A stretch of DNA of 64,000 nucleotides from an uncultured Alphaproteobacteria bacterium (GTDB taxonomy: Bacteria; Pseudomonadota; Alphaproteobacteria; UBA6615), in the NCBI GenBank assembly GCA_943787445.1, contig CALSML010000017.1, forward strand, positions 84,137 through 148,136. Direction: 5' to 3'. A program made the position numbers and the translations under genes. This document shows positions 55,415-64,000 of this stretch, piece after piece. Position 1 is the stretch's first letter, and the number at the start of each line of letters is the position of its first letter. The notes under the pieces are model-generated. The model saw only the letters and a program-made list of their open reading frames with translations. It had not been told where the DNA came from and searched no databases.

Positions 55415-55464
55415 GGTCGGAAGGACTTTCGCTTCGCCATCAACCCACGTAGGTTCGCGCCATC

Positions 55465-56088
55465 ATGCGCCCATGGTTAAAACTCACGATTGAGGCAGGA
55501 CCTCTCGTCGTCTTCTTTTTGGTCAATGGCCGGAAGGGCTTGCCGGAGTTCCGACATTTCTGGCTCCCGGATGGCGCAGAGCCACTGGTGGGACAATCAC
55601 TGTTCGAGGCCACTGGTGCCTTCATGATCGCAACCCTGATCGCGCTAGTGATCGGCTGGGGCGCAGAGCGGAAACTTCCGGTGATGCCATTGGTCAGCGG
55701 AATATTTGTCCTGTTCTTCGGTGGCCTTACGCTGGTGCTGGCCGATGAAACCTTCATAAAACTGAAACCGACTCTCGTGAATATCCTGTTCGCCGCCATC
55801 CTGTTTGGAGGGCTGGTACTGGGCAAATCTCTGCTCAAGCCGCTGTTCGGAGCAGCGGTGAAACTGAGCGAACGAGGCTGGCGAATTCTGACTTGGCGCT
55901 GGGCCATCTTTTTCGTGGTTCTGGCCGTGCTCAACGAAATCGTATGGCGCAGCTTCTCGACCGACTTCTGGGTCTCTTTCAAACTGTTCGGCATCATGCC
56001 GCTGACGTTCATCTTCGCGGCGTCGCAGACGCCGCTGTTCCTGCGAGAACAACTCGAAGATGACACTGGCGAAGACTCCGCCATTTAG
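55465..56088 (+). CDS. yciB: YciB/IspZ-family septation-associated membrane protein
   Basis: A 207-residue inner-membrane protein of the YciB (IspA/IspZ septation) family. Family marks are KLTIEAGPLVVFFLVNGR at the start, GGLTLVLADETFIKLKPTLV at about 90-109, and WRILTWRWAIFFVVLAVLNEI with the conserved Trp-Arg-Trp. Five to six helices. It follows the DMT gene by 50 bases. Family members affect cell envelope integrity; a direct role in septation is not fully established. After it come only gene remnants up to pgk. Confidence 0.92.
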   Translation: MRPWLKLTIEAGPLVVFFLVNGRKGLPEFRHFWLPDGAEPLVGQSLFEATGAFMIATLIALVIGWGAERKLPVMPLVSGIFVLFFGGLTLVLADETFIKLKPTLVNILFAAILFGGLVLGKSLLKPLFGAAVKLSERGWRILTWRWAIFFVVLAVLNEIVWRSFSTDFWVSFKLFGIMPLTFIFAASQTPLFLREQLEDDTGEDSAI

Positions 56089-56106
56089 CGCTAAGTCGCT
56101 GTCTAG

Positions 56107-56265
56107 ACAGGTAATTGGGATCCTAGTGTCGGCCTGAGCAGCCTGTTTCCTGGCTCACCGAACTTCCTGTCCGCCAATTACATTGATGGCGGCACCGGCG
56201 TGAACACCCTGTTCGGCTCCGAAGGTTCTGACATCATCTTCGGCGGTGAGGCGGACGGTGTTTTC
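56107..56265 (+). pseudogene. Fragment of an RTX-type calcium-binding repeat protein
   Basis: A short open stretch without a start codon reads LFPGSPNFLSANYID, then GGTGVNTLFGSEGSDIIFGG, the nonapeptide repeat of RTX (haemolysin-type calcium-binding) proteins. Upstream the frame meets TAG at 56102-56104; downstream the match ends at about 56265, where the complementary strand continues as the unrelated fragment below. It is a remnant, not a gene. Confidence 0.55.
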
Positions 56266-56472
56266 GATTCCAATGGCTTCGAGCTGCGAGCGCTCAGGCC
56301 GTTTGCGCCGGGTGGCGATCACGGATCCATCCGCGAACTCGACCCGAACCGAACGGCGGGACCGGCTGGCGGGCCAGTCAACGTTGATCGCCTTCCGGCC
56401 CAGAATTTTCCAGCTGGCATCTCTGGCCTCCCGGCCAAAGGCCGCCGGGTCCTGAATGCGACGGGAGGCCAA
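56265..56472 (-). pseudogene. Truncated gene following pgk
   Basis: Starts 12 bases downstream of the pgk stop with MASRRIQDPAAFGREARDAS, then WKILGRKAINVDWPASRSRR and VEFADGSVIATRRKRPER, a soluble, Arg-rich N-terminal piece. The wording resembles aminoglycoside-phosphotransferase-type kinase N termini, but I am not certain. Coding character stops near 56265, where the RTX fragment starts on the opposite strand; the frame merely stays open to 56155. It looks like a gene cut by a rearrangement. Confidence 0.5.
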
Positions 56473-56483
56473 GTCAGATCACT

Positions 56484-57677
56484 CTAGCGGGACAGCGCAG
56501 CAACACCAGGCAGCGTCTTGCCTTCGAGCCACTCTAGAAACGCTCCGCCCGCGGTCGAGACATAGCTGAACCGGTCGGCCACACCGGCGTGATTGAGCGC
56601 AGCCACGGTATCCCCGCCGCCGGCAACAGAAAGCAGCCCACCGCGCGCTGTCAGATCGGCAGCAGCCCGGGCCACGCCATTCGTACCTTTATCGAAGGGC
56701 GCAATCTCGAACGCCCCCAGTGGCCCATTCCAGACCAGTGTGCGAACATTTTCCAGTTTCGCCGCCAGCCCCATAACGGTGCCCGCGCCAACATCCAGAA
56801 TCATCTGGTCGTAGGGAACAGCATCAACCGGCACCTTGCGGTTCGCCGCGCCAGCCTTGAACGCACCAGCGATCACTGCGTCTGAAGGTAGGATAATTTC
56901 ACAACCCAGTTCGTCAGCACGCTTGAGAATCTCACGAGCCGTATCGGCCATTTCGTGTTCGCACAGCGACTTGCCAACATCGATCCCCATCGCATTCAGG
57001 AAGGTGTTGGCCATACCACCGCCGATCGCCAGGTGATCAACGCGCGCAATCATATTGCTGAGAAGATCGAGCTTGGACGCGATCTTGGCGCCGCCAACAA
57101 TTGCCATCACCGGACGCTCAGGCGCTTCCAGTGCATGTTCCAGCGCCTCCAGCTCCGCCTGCATCAGGCGACCGGCATAGGCCGGTAACACATGGGCCAC
57201 ACCCTCGGTCGTGGCATGCGCGCGATGTGCCGCGGAGAACGCATCATTCACATAGGCATCAGCAAGCACGGCCAGCGATTGCACGAATTGGGGGTCATTT
57301 GCTTCTTCCCCCGCATGATACCGAGCATTTTCGAGCACCAAAATCTGCCCGTTCTCCAGTGCCACCGAAGCCTCAAGGGCCACATCACCCACACAATCCG
57401 CCGCAAATCCAACATCACGATCCAGCATCCGGGCCAGCTCCCGGGCAACAGGAGCCAGCGACATATCAGGAACACGTGCACCCTTCGGTCGACCAAAATG
57501 CGAAGTGACAAGCACCCGCGCGCCACGCTCTGTAAGTTCCGCGATGGTCGGCACCAGACGCTCCAGCCGGGTGCGGTCAGTTACCTTGCCATCCGCCATC
57601 GGCACATTGAGATCGGCGCGCAACAGAATGCGTTTTCCTGCCGGATCAAGATCATCAAGGGTCTGGAACGCGCTCAT
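56484..57677 (-). CDS. pgk: Phosphoglycerate kinase
   Basis: Glycolysis and gluconeogenesis: transfers phosphate between 1,3-bisphosphoglycerate and ADP. 397 residues. [19 protein letters not shown] (residues 19-37) and [13 protein letters not shown] bind phosphoglycerate; the nucleotide domain has [12 protein letters not shown] (about 197), [10 protein letters not shown] (about 320) and [12 protein letters not shown] near 355. Length and motifs are complete. The fragment at 56265-56472 is next on the same strand and was probably its operon partner. Confidence 0.97.
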   Translation of the reverse strand: MSAFQTLDDLDPAGKRILLRADLNVPMADGKVTDRTRLERLVPTIAELTERGARVLVTSHFGRPKGARVPDMSLAPVARELARMLDRDVGFAADCVGDVALEASVALENGQILVLENARYHAGEEANDPQFVQSLAVLADAYVNDAFSAAHRAHATTEGVAHVLPAYAGRLMQAELEALEHALEAPERPVMAIVGGAKIASKLDLLSNMIARVDHLAIGGGMANTFLNAMGIDVGKSLCEHEMADTAREILKRADELGCEIILPSDAVIAGAFKAGAANRKVPVDAVPYDQMILDVGAGTVMGLAAKLENVRTLVWNGPLGAFEIAPFDKGTNGVARAAADLTARGGLLSVAGGGDTVAALNHAGVADRFSYVSTAGGAFLEWLEGKTLPGVAALSR

Positions 57678-57753
57678 GGTGTTGCTCTCACGACAAATAG
57701 AATAAGCGACAGTTATACCAGCCGTCCCGGGACCGTAAAGTGGTCGCGGATAT

Positions 57754-58231
57754 TCACCCCTGACTCAGACGCCGGGTTTCGATCTGTCGCAAGACGAGCA
57801 TCAGCCCACTTCCGACCACAGCGGCTGCCACAAGCGTCACGGGCGCAACGTTCCAGCCCCCCAGATGAGTCACGACCCATGCCATGGCCACCGGACCAAC
57901 AAGTTGTCCCAGTTGCGACCCCTGTATCATCAAACCCGTGGTCGCGCCCACGAGCGACGGGGATGGCGCCACAAGCGGCGTTGCCGCGAACAGACAGGCC
58001 GGGATCATGCCGGCAATGAAAGAGAGAAAAATCGCGGCGCCCAGACGTACTGAAAAGGACAGGACCATCGTCATACATCAGCAGGGCACTGACAGCGATC
58101 AAACCGAAGGTCCCGATCACCAGTATCCATCGCGGCGTGCCACGGTGCATGGCAATGCCGGCGATCACATTCCCACCGACATTCACCACCGCCACAAGCG
58201 CTGTCAGAAATCCTCGACGTTTCACATCCAT
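57754..58231 (-). pseudogene. C-terminal half of an MFS transporter, frameshifted
   Basis: Only about six membrane helices remain of a twelve-helix MFS transporter. From ATG 58231, MDVKRRGFLTALVAVVNVGG runs to DDGPVLFS, changes frame at about 58060, and continues RLGAAIFLSFIAGMIPACLF, then LVGATTGLMIQGSQLGQLVG, to the stop at 57754. No N-terminal half is found in the 91 bases up to the next gene. It lies just downstream of two amidase genes on the same strand and may once have been their transporter. Confidence 0.7.
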
Positions 58232-58322
58232 CCCCCAAAGACGGCGTTAGGAAAGTATTTACCATCACGGCGGGACCTGCCGAATCACAAAATGGTTGGT
58301 TAGTTAACGGCGCTTGCCGCGC

Positions 58323-59513
58323 CTAAGAGGCGAGGGCAACAGCCATGTCGAGGAGCATTTCGTCATTGCCATGACCTGCGATCACGCCCAGGCCCACAGG
58401 GCCTCGTTCCGTTTCACCCAGCGGCAATGACACTTGCGGCAGGCGCGCGAGTGGCGCGGTGCAATTGTACAATTCATTGGCGCCACGCAGCCGATCATAA
58501 ACGTCTTCATCAGCCCCCCCCTGCGGTGCCGCGCTCGGAGCTGCCGGCACCAGCATAACCGCATCATCACGCAACAGCCCGGCCATGTACCCTTCCACCA
58601 TTGCGCGCTTGGCCATGGCATCAGCAATATCTGCGCGGGTGTAATCTCCGCCCGCCTCAAAACGCGCGCGAAATCCGGGGCCCATCCTCGCATCAGCGGC
58701 CCTGATCCATGCCAGATGGGACGCAGCGGCTTCCGACCCGCGCGTGATCTGCATGACGGATCTCCAAACGTCATAGTCCTGCAAGCCAGCCATCTCACTC
58801 GGGCGGATGATCTGAATGTCACCGTAGCATTCCTGCACGCGCTTGATGGCCGATTCCAGAGCCATTCGCACATCCTCGTCGGCAAGATCGAAGGCATCCT
58901 CGGCCGCCAAGATACGTTGCGGTGCCAGCGCCAGAGATTCGTCCAACAGCACAGTCCCAATCGTCCGGAGCAATTCGGCATCACGTGTAAACCAGCCACA
59001 CGTGTCCAGGCTCGGCGCTAATGGCATGATGCCGGTCAATGACACCCGCCCATGGCTGGGGCGAATTCCATAGAGGCCGCAGAAACTTGCCGGAACACGT
59101 ACGGAACCACCGGTATCCGTACCAAGCGCGAAATCCGCCTGACCACTCGCCACCACCGAAGCCGAACCCGACGACGAACCGCCAGGCACTCCCCCGACGA
59201 CCCTCGGATTCACCGGGGTCCCGTAGTGATAATTCTCACCAATCAATCCGTATGCGAATTCCTCCGTGATGGTCTTGCCGACCATGTTCGCGCCCGCATC
59301 GAGCAATTGCTGCACTGCGCGGGCATGCCGGGTGGCAGGAGCATGATCATTGTACCAGTCCGGGTTCCCCGCCCCGGTTGTCTGGCCGGCCACATCGATG
59401 ATGTCCTTCACCGCGAATCCCAGTCCCACCAGCGGCCCGGTCCCGGATCCGGCAACCTCAATATTGTCGTGACTGCAGAAGCCCGACACGAAGGATCGAT
59501 ACATCTCATTCAT
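58323..59513 (-). CDS. Amidase, AMI1-like (tandem copy)
   Basis: A 396-residue amidase-signature enzyme. The triad is Lys36, Ser113 and Ser137 (AVKDIID, PGGSSSG, DTGGSVRVP), the same residue numbers as in plant AMI1 indole-3-acetamide hydrolase. GAGNPDWYNDH and NYHYGTPVNP fit that group too. The start ATG overlaps the stop of the next amidase upstream by four bases, so both are co-translated. The exact amide is unknown. Confidence 0.88.
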   Translation of the reverse strand: MNEMYRSFVSGFCSHDNIEVAGSGTGPLVGLGFAVKDIIDVAGQTTGAGNPDWYNDHAPATRHARAVQQLLDAGANMVGKTITEEFAYGLIGENYHYGTPVNPRVVGGVPGGSSSGSASVVASGQADFALGTDTGGSVRVPASFCGLYGIRPSHGRVSLTGIMPLAPSLDTCGWFTRDAELLRTIGTVLLDESLALAPQRILAAEDAFDLADEDVRMALESAIKRVQECYGDIQIIRPSEMAGLQDYDVWRSVMQITRGSEAAASHLAWIRAADARMGPGFRARFEAGGDYTRADIADAMAKRAMVEGYMAGLLRDDAVMLVPAAPSAAPQGGADEDVYDRLRGANELYNCTAPLARLPQVSLPLGETERGPVGLGVIAGHGNDEMLLDMAVALAS

Positions 59514-60727
59514 TGCGGTATCTCCACATTGGCAACCATGCCGGCATCCCGCAGGGACATGGCAAGTTCCAGCAAGATTTCATCGTTCCCGTTCCGTGCA
59601 GCCAGACCCAGCCCCAGCGGAACACCATCCACCTCTGCCATCGGCAATACAATTTGCGGCAAACGACCCAGTCCGGCAATCGCACCCAGTGGTTCATTGG
59701 CGGCCCGAAAAGGATCAATATCGGAATCGCTGCCACCAATCAGCGGCGCAATGCCCGGTGCCGACGGCAACGCCATGATCGCGCCGTCATCCAGCATTAC
59801 ATTCAGGTGGCTCGAAATTGCCTCGCGCAGCACACCGGCCTGCACAGCGTCCGCAGCGCTCACCTGCGACCTTGCGACGAACCGCGCCGCCACCCCCGTT
59901 CCGAATTTCGGCTGAACCGCCTCGATCCAATCACGATGTTCCGCCCAGGATTCGGCCCCCCAAAGCGTACGTGCCACGAGGGCCCAGGAGTCCAGACCCT
60001 GGCCCGGAGCATCGTCTCCGGCGACCTGAACCGGTGACGCCGATCCGAGCAATTCCTCGACCCTGGCAACAGCACCCAGCAAGGCGTCTGCGGTGGCGCG
60101 ATCCAGCTGTTCGAACGCGTCTGCAGCGACCAGAAAACCTCCACGGGTCTGATCTCGCGGCGGGCCCTCCAGAAGCACCTGTCCCACCGCCGCAAGCATA
60201 TCCGGGTCTCGGGCAAACCACCCGACCACATCCAGACTGGCTGCCAGCGGCATCACACCGGCCATCGGAATACGACCATGGCTGGGACGAATGCCATAAA
60301 TTCCGCAAAAACTCGCCGGGGAACGCACCGAACCGCCCGTATCGGAACCAAGGGCAAAATCCACCAGTCCCGCGGCCACCGCAGCCGCCGATCCCGAAGA
60401 CGATCCACCGGGCACCCGGCCCGGCGCGTTGCAGTTGCGCGGCGTGCCGTAATGCGTGTTCTCACCGGTCAGACCAGTTGCCAGCTCCTCGGTTACCGTT
60501 TTCCCGTAAAACTCCGCACCGGCATCGAGACAGCGTTGGATCGTTGGTGCCGTAACCAAGGCTGGCTCATGTGTGCGCAGCCAATCAGGATTCCCGCAGC
60601 CCGTCACATAATTGGCAACATCGATGATGTCCTTGGCCGCGAAGGTTCTGCCAACCAAAGCACCATAGCCCGAACCCGCGATCGCGAACTTTCCGTGCGG
60701 CACAAACGCACCAATACTGTCGTCCAT
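59510..60727 (-). CDS. Amidase, AMI1-like (tandem copy)
   Basis: A 405-residue paralogue of the gene at 58323 with triad Lys32, Ser109, Ser133 (AAKDIID, PGGSSSG, DTGGSVRSP). The two share the CGNPDW and ENTHYGTP motifs and order throughout but differ widely in the C-terminal substrate region. GGGAGGG lies before ATG 60727. It heads the amidase-amidase-MFS group; its upstream region carries a 14-base direct repeat toward the divergent membrane-protein gene. Confidence 0.88.
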   Translation of the reverse strand: MDDSIGAFVPHGKFAIAGSGYGALVGRTFAAKDIIDVANYVTGCGNPDWLRTHEPALVTAPTIQRCLDAGAEFYGKTVTEELATGLTGENTHYGTPRNCNAPGRVPGGSSSGSAAAVAAGLVDFALGSDTGGSVRSPASFCGIYGIRPSHGRIPMAGVMPLAASLDVVGWFARDPDMLAAVGQVLLEGPPRDQTRGGFLVAADAFEQLDRATADALLGAVARVEELLGSASPVQVAGDDAPGQGLDSWALVARTLWGAESWAEHRDWIEAVQPKFGTGVAARFVARSQVSAADAVQAGVLREAISSHLNVMLDDGAIMALPSAPGIAPLIGGSDSDIDPFRAANEPLGAIAGLGRLPQIVLPMAEVDGVPLGLGLAARNGNDEILLELAMSLRDAGMVANVEIPQ

Positions 60728-60755
60728 CGATCCCTCCCAGACGCCGGATGAATGT

Positions 60756-60810
60756 CAGACTACGATTCATCACCGGCTTGCACAATTTCGGGGCGACAGA
60801 CTACGATTCA
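60756..60810. repeat. 14-base direct repeat upstream of the amidase pair and a membrane-protein gene
   Basis: CAGACTACGATTCA occurs at 60756-60769 and again at 60797-60810, 41 bases apart start to start, which is close to four helical turns. It lies between two divergent genes; the second copy ends three bases before the ATG at 60814. It could be an operator pair or a small duplication. Confidence 0.45.
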
Positions 60811-60813
60811 GCG

Positions 60814-61389
60814 ATGAGCACTTCCTCTGTCAGTGACGCCGATATCCGGATCGACTGGCGTAACCTGATCTGGGTCGCGCTGGCCCTCGCCGCGATGATT
60901 GCGGCAATCCTCAGCACCAATGACTGGTTTCTGAATTTCGTGCATGTCATCACCGGTCTGTTGTGGACCGGGATCGACCTGTTTATGGGTTTCGTCATCG
61001 GACCAATCATGCGGCGCGTGGCCTTTCCGGTACGACAGGCAATCACCATACGCCTGATGCCCCGGATGATGTTCATCCTGCCAACTCTCGCGGTCATAGC
61101 CCCCACAGCCGGGTGGTTCCTCGCTGTTCAGCAGGGCTATCTGGAGCTTGCATTTCCCGAACTCTGGTGGCTGATCGCAGCGCTCGCGATCACCACGATC
61201 CTGAGCATCCAGGGTGTCGCGGTTCTCCTGCCCACAAACATCATGGTGTATCTGGAGATGCGCAAATCCGAACCGGATGGTGAACGGATTGGCCGACTGA
61301 TGCGCCGCTATGTGCGCGTCGTCGCCTTCCAGGGCAGTATGCAGGTCCTGATCATCATCATCATGTCCCGTTTTGCAACGGGCCTTTAG
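60814..61389 (+). CDS. Conserved integral membrane protein (DUF2269-like)
   Basis: A 191-residue protein with about five helices. [20 protein letters not shown] at about residues 40-59 with a conserved His-Val and Trp-Thr-Gly is typical of small CopD/DUF2269-like membrane proteins that may bind haem or metal. A helix pair ([20 protein letters not shown]) and a C-terminal helix ([16 protein letters not shown]) follow. The frame is open to 60748, but ATG 60814 after the repeat is more natural. It converges with the Lrp gene by four bases. Function unknown. Confidence 0.7.
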   Translation: MSTSSVSDADIRIDWRNLIWVALALAAMIAAILSTNDWFLNFVHVITGLLWTGIDLFMGFVIGPIMRRVAFPVRQAITIRLMPRMMFILPTLAVIAPTAGWFLAVQQGYLELAFPELWWLIAALAITTILSIQGVAVLLPTNIMVYLEMRKSEPDGERIGRLMRRYVRVVAFQGSMQVLIIIIMSRFATGL

Positions 61390-61874
61390 GACACAGCGCC
61401 AAGATGGGCCAGAGGCAATGCGGTCCGATAGCTCACCTGTTTAAGGGCGATACTTGATTTGATGCTGGCCACCCCGGCAATGCGCGTCAGGTGCTCAAGC
61501 AGAAATCGCTGGAATGACTCCAGGTCCGGTGCCACGACCCGCAGCAGATAATCGCTGTCACCGGTCATCAGATAGCACTCCATCACCTCCGGACGGGTGA
61601 CGATCTCCCGCTCGAAATTTTCCAGCGCTCCATCGACCTGACGCTCCAGAGACACCTGGACAAAGACACTGACCGGCAGGCCAACCTCGGCTGGGTCGAG
61701 CAGGGTGGCGTAGGACCGGATCGTGCCTTCCGCCTCGAGCCGCCGCACCCGTCGCAGGCATGGCGAGGGAGACAGATTGACCTTCTCCGCAAGCTCCACA
61801 TTCGAGATTCGCGCGTCCTTCTGAAGCGTCTCCAGAATATTACAATCAATCGCATCAAGGTCATATATTGGCAT
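61386..61874 (-). CDS. Lrp/AsnC-family transcriptional regulator
   Basis: A 162-residue leucine-responsive-type regulator. HTH at about 6-55 ([40 protein letters not shown]) and the RAM ligand-binding domain ([48 protein letters not shown]). Divergent from the pyruvate-dehydrogenase-E1-like gene at 62001 with a 126-base gap; such placement, as in BkdR-type regulators, suggests it controls that gene in response to an amino acid or 2-oxo acid. Confidence 0.93.
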   Translation of the reverse strand: MPIYDLDAIDCNILETLQKDARISNVELAEKVNLSPSPCLRRVRRLEAEGTIRSYATLLDPAEVGLPVSVFVQVSLERQVDGALENFEREIVTRPEVMECYLMTGDSDYLLRVVAPDLESFQRFLLEHLTRIAGVASIKSSIALKQVSYRTALPLAHLGAVS

Positions 61875-62000
61875 TTTTGCCTCTTTTTCTGAACTTTTTC
61901 TGAAACTTATTGCTCCACATTCGCGTTATTTGGGCATCTTCGCAATTCATCATTTCGCATCGGATGCTAACCTCAACGGGTCACACACCTCCGGACACAG

Positions 62001-64000
62001 ATGATGACCAAAAACGCTTCTCCCAAAACCATGCTTTCCAATGTGGATATTGCGATGCTCAAGGAACTGGAGCAGAAGATCCTCTGGCTCTCCTCCTGGA
62101 CCATTCACAATGCCAACCACATTCGTGAAAGCCGCGACGGGCTGAAGGTGGGTGGCCATCAGGCCTCCTGCGCGTCCTCGGCCACACTGCTGACCGCGCT
62201 TTACATGCACACATTGCGGCCCGAAGACCGGGTCGCTGTAAAACCACACGCTTCCCCCATCTATCACGCGATCCAGTATCTGCTCGGGCGCCAGACCCGC
62301 GAGAAGCTTGAAAAATTCCGATCACTTGGCGGCGCCCAGTCCTACCCCTCGCGCACCAAGGACAGCGACGATGTCGATTTCTCTACCGGGTCGGTCGGGC
62401 TCGGCGTGGCCGCTACCCTCTTCGGCTCCATGGTCCGTGACTATGTGCGCCTGCACGAACTTGGAGATACACGCCCCAACAATCGGCTGGTTGCCCTGGT
62501 GGGCGATGCCGAACTCGACGAAGGCAATGTTTTCGAAGCCCTGCTCGAAGGGTGGAAACATGACGTGCGCAATCTCTGGTGGGTGATCGATTACAACCGA
62601 CAGAGCCTCGACGGCGTGGTGCATGACTATCTGTTTCAACGTATCGCCGATTTCTTCGGTTCGGTCGGATGGAAGGTCGTGGAGATCAAATACGGCAAGC
62701 TGCTCGAAGCCGCCTTCGCAAAACCCGGCGGCAAGAAACTGCAGAACTGGATCGACAACTGCCCGAACCAGCTCTACGCCGCCCTCACCTTTCAGGGTGG
62801 TGCCGCGTGGCGCACCCATCTGGAAAACGACCTTGGTGACGTGAAGGGTATTCAGGCGCTGCTCAAGGCTCATGATGATGACGCCCTGCAGAAGTTGATG
62901 ACCAATCTGGGGGGCCATGACATGGCCGCCACGCTGGAGGCGTTTGCCAGTGTCGGCGACGACGACACACCGCATTGTTTCATCGCCTATACGATCAAGG
63001 GGTTCAACACGCCGCTGGCCGGGCACAAAGACAATCATTCCGGCCTGATGAAATTGGACCAGATGGCCAGCTTCAAGGCCAGCCATGCCATTCGCGACGG
63101 CCATGAGTGGGCTTTTGCTGAAGGTCTTGGCGTGAGCGAAGACGCGTTACAGGCTTTTCTCGAAGATGTCCCATTTGCCCAACGTCCGGATCCGGGCGAT
63201 ATCGCCAAAATACCGATCGAACCCCTGCCAGCACCCGAGGCCGCGCAGATGTCATCTCAGGAGGCCTTCGGACATATTCTCAATGACCTGGGACGCGGGG
63301 ACAGCGTCATGTCCCGACACATCGTGACCACCACCCCCGATGTGACGGTCACCACAAATATGGCCGGATGGGTAAACCAGCGCGGATTGTTCCACCATGA
63401 GGACTTGGCGGACGTGTTCCGCGAAGAAAAGGTGCCATCGGCCTTCAAATGGTCGATGAGCCCATCCGGGCAACACATCGAACTGGGCATTGCCGAAAAC
63501 AATCTGTTTCTTCTACTGGCCGCGCTGGGATTGTCGGACAAGCTCTTCGGGGCTCGCCTGCTGCCGGTCGGTGCCCTGTATGACCCCTTCATCGCTCGCG
63601 GTCTGGATGCTCTGAATTATGCCTGCTATCAGGATGCCCGCTTCATGCTTGCTGCGACCCCCTCGGGGATCACGCTGGCACCGGAAGGCGGAGTCCATCA
63701 GTCCATCAACTCACCCCTGATTGGGTTGTCACAACCGGGGCTGACATCCTTTGAGCCGGCCTATGCCGACGAGCTGGCACATATTATGGGCTGGGGGTTT
63801 GAACACATGCAGGCCGAGGATGGCGGCGCAGTCTATCTGCGCCTGTCGACACGGGTGATCAATCAGCCACAACGAAATTTTGCGGATATCGCGGATGACG
63901 TTATCGCCGGAGCCTACTGGCTGCGCGAACCCGAACCGGGCACGGAACTGGCGATTGCCTATACCGGCGTGATCGCGCCCGAAGCGATGGCCGCCCATGA
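62001..64000 (+). CDS. Pyruvate dehydrogenase E1 (homodimeric, AceE-like) or related transketolase, incomplete
   Basis: Thiamine-diphosphate enzyme; 666 codons visible, 3' end outside. LKELEQKILWLSSWTIHNAN at about 15-34, GGHQASCASSATLLTALYMH at about 50-69, the TPP-magnesium motif GDAELDEGN beginning at residue 168, and HKDNHSGLMKL (about 340) match AceE-type E1 or its close paralogues. The pyrimidine-domain segment follows (GIAENNLFLLLAALGL, DPFIARGLDALNY). Full AceE is about 880 residues. ATG 62001 (or 62004) is the start. Some alphaproteobacteria place this paralogue beside an Lrp regulator, and it may act on a branched or other 2-oxo acid. Confidence 0.85.
   Translation, partial: MMTKNASPKTMLSNVDIAMLKELEQKILWLSSWTIHNANHIRESRDGLKVGGHQASCASSATLLTALYMHTLRPEDRVAVKPHASPIYHAIQYLLGRQTREKLEKFRSLGGAQSYPSRTKDSDDVDFSTGSVGLGVAATLFGSMVRDYVRLHELGDTRPNNRLVALVGDAELDEGNVFEALLEGWKHDVRNLWWVIDYNRQSLDGVVHDYLFQRIADFFGSVGWKVVEIKYGKLLEAAFAKPGGKKLQNWIDNCPNQLYAALTFQGGAAWRTHLENDLGDVKGIQALLKAHDDDALQKLMTNLGGHDMAATLEAFASVGDDDTPHCFIAYTIKGFNTPLAGHKDNHSGLMKLDQMASFKASHAIRDGHEWAFAEGLGVSEDALQAFLEDVPFAQRPDPGDIAKIPIEPLPAPEAAQMSSQEAFGHILNDLGRGDSVMSRHIVTTTPDVTVTTNMAGWVNQRGLFHHEDLADVFREEKVPSAFKWSMSPSGQHIELGIAENNLFLLLAALGLSDKLFGARLLPVGALYDPFIARGLDALNYACYQDARFMLAATPSGITLAPEGGVHQSINSPLIGLSQPGLTSFEPAYADELAHIMGWGFEHMQAEDGGAVYLRLSTRVINQPQRNFADIADDVIAGAYWLREPEPGTELAIAYTGVIAPEAMAAH

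Noticed and set aside
1-64000. CRISPR arrays, insertion sequences, prophage, tRNA or rRNA genes
   Set aside because: I saw no repeat-spacer pattern, transposase, integrase, phage gene or cloverleaf-like sequence.

Overview
The window looks like the chromosome of a free-living alphaproteobacterium, probably of the Rhodospirillales type. It is GC-rich. It carries the block ffh-rpsP-rimM-trmD-rplS-leuC-leuD-leuB near asd, the run dapF-mtaB-ftsY-yciB, a divergent phaR/PHA locus, an IalB-family protein, a DUF1194 protein and many family III CoA-transferases. I saw no tRNA, rRNA, CRISPR array, transposase or phage gene.

Layout. (1) About 1-30 kb is a dense catabolic region of short operons on both strands: an isobutyryl-CoA-dehydrogenase-like enzyme, an SDR, a 3-hydroxyisobutyrate-dehydrogenase-like enzyme, two CaiB/BaiF CoA-transferases, an enoyl-CoA hydratase, an acyl-CoA synthetase, glycerol kinase, and an unusual number of hydrolases (MBL fold, two amidohydrolases, CocE type, several alpha/beta hydrolases, dienelactone hydrolase, serine beta-lactamase fold, polysaccharide deacetylase, amidase). 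A deiodinase-like thioredoxin-fold protein lies here too. (2) 30-37 kb holds a wrecked PAS-GGDEF-EAL gene and the polyhydroxyalkanoate locus: phaR facing a small PhaE-like protein, phaC, phaA and phaB. (3) 37-42 kb has a Nudix hydrolase, a DMT transporter, a ferredoxin-like protein, asd, a methyltransferase and small envelope proteins. (4) 42-50.5 kb is the leucine-biosynthesis and ribosome/SRP block on the minus strand, with an RDD membrane gene between leuC and leuD and a tandem pair of VOC genes between ffh and rpsP. (5) 51-57.7 kb holds an XRE regulator, dapF, mtaB, ftsY, a DMT exporter, yciB and pgk. (6) 57.7-64 kb has an MFS remnant, two tandem AMI1-like amidases, a membrane protein, an Lrp/AsnC regulator and a divergent pyruvate-dehydrogenase-E1-like gene that runs off the window.

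The most striking feature is damage. At least seven genes need a frame change to be read as full-length proteins: CocE hydrolase, MFS at 9.4 kb, DUF1194, alpha/beta hydrolase at 16.4 kb, DMT at 37.5 kb, ftsY, and MFS at 57.7 kb. Separately, several genes look like the two ends of a known family joined with the middle missing (a molybdenum hydroxylase large subunit, a TerC-family protein, the EAL domain). In the EAL gene the junction falls on a short sequence that fits both flanks and by itself explains the frame change. Because ftsY is essential and is among the frameshifted genes, many single-base shifts may be assembly or read errors. The larger internal deletions are harder to explain that way. 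I did not find a convincing new multi-gene system; the damage pattern and a few odd gene placements are what deserve checking.
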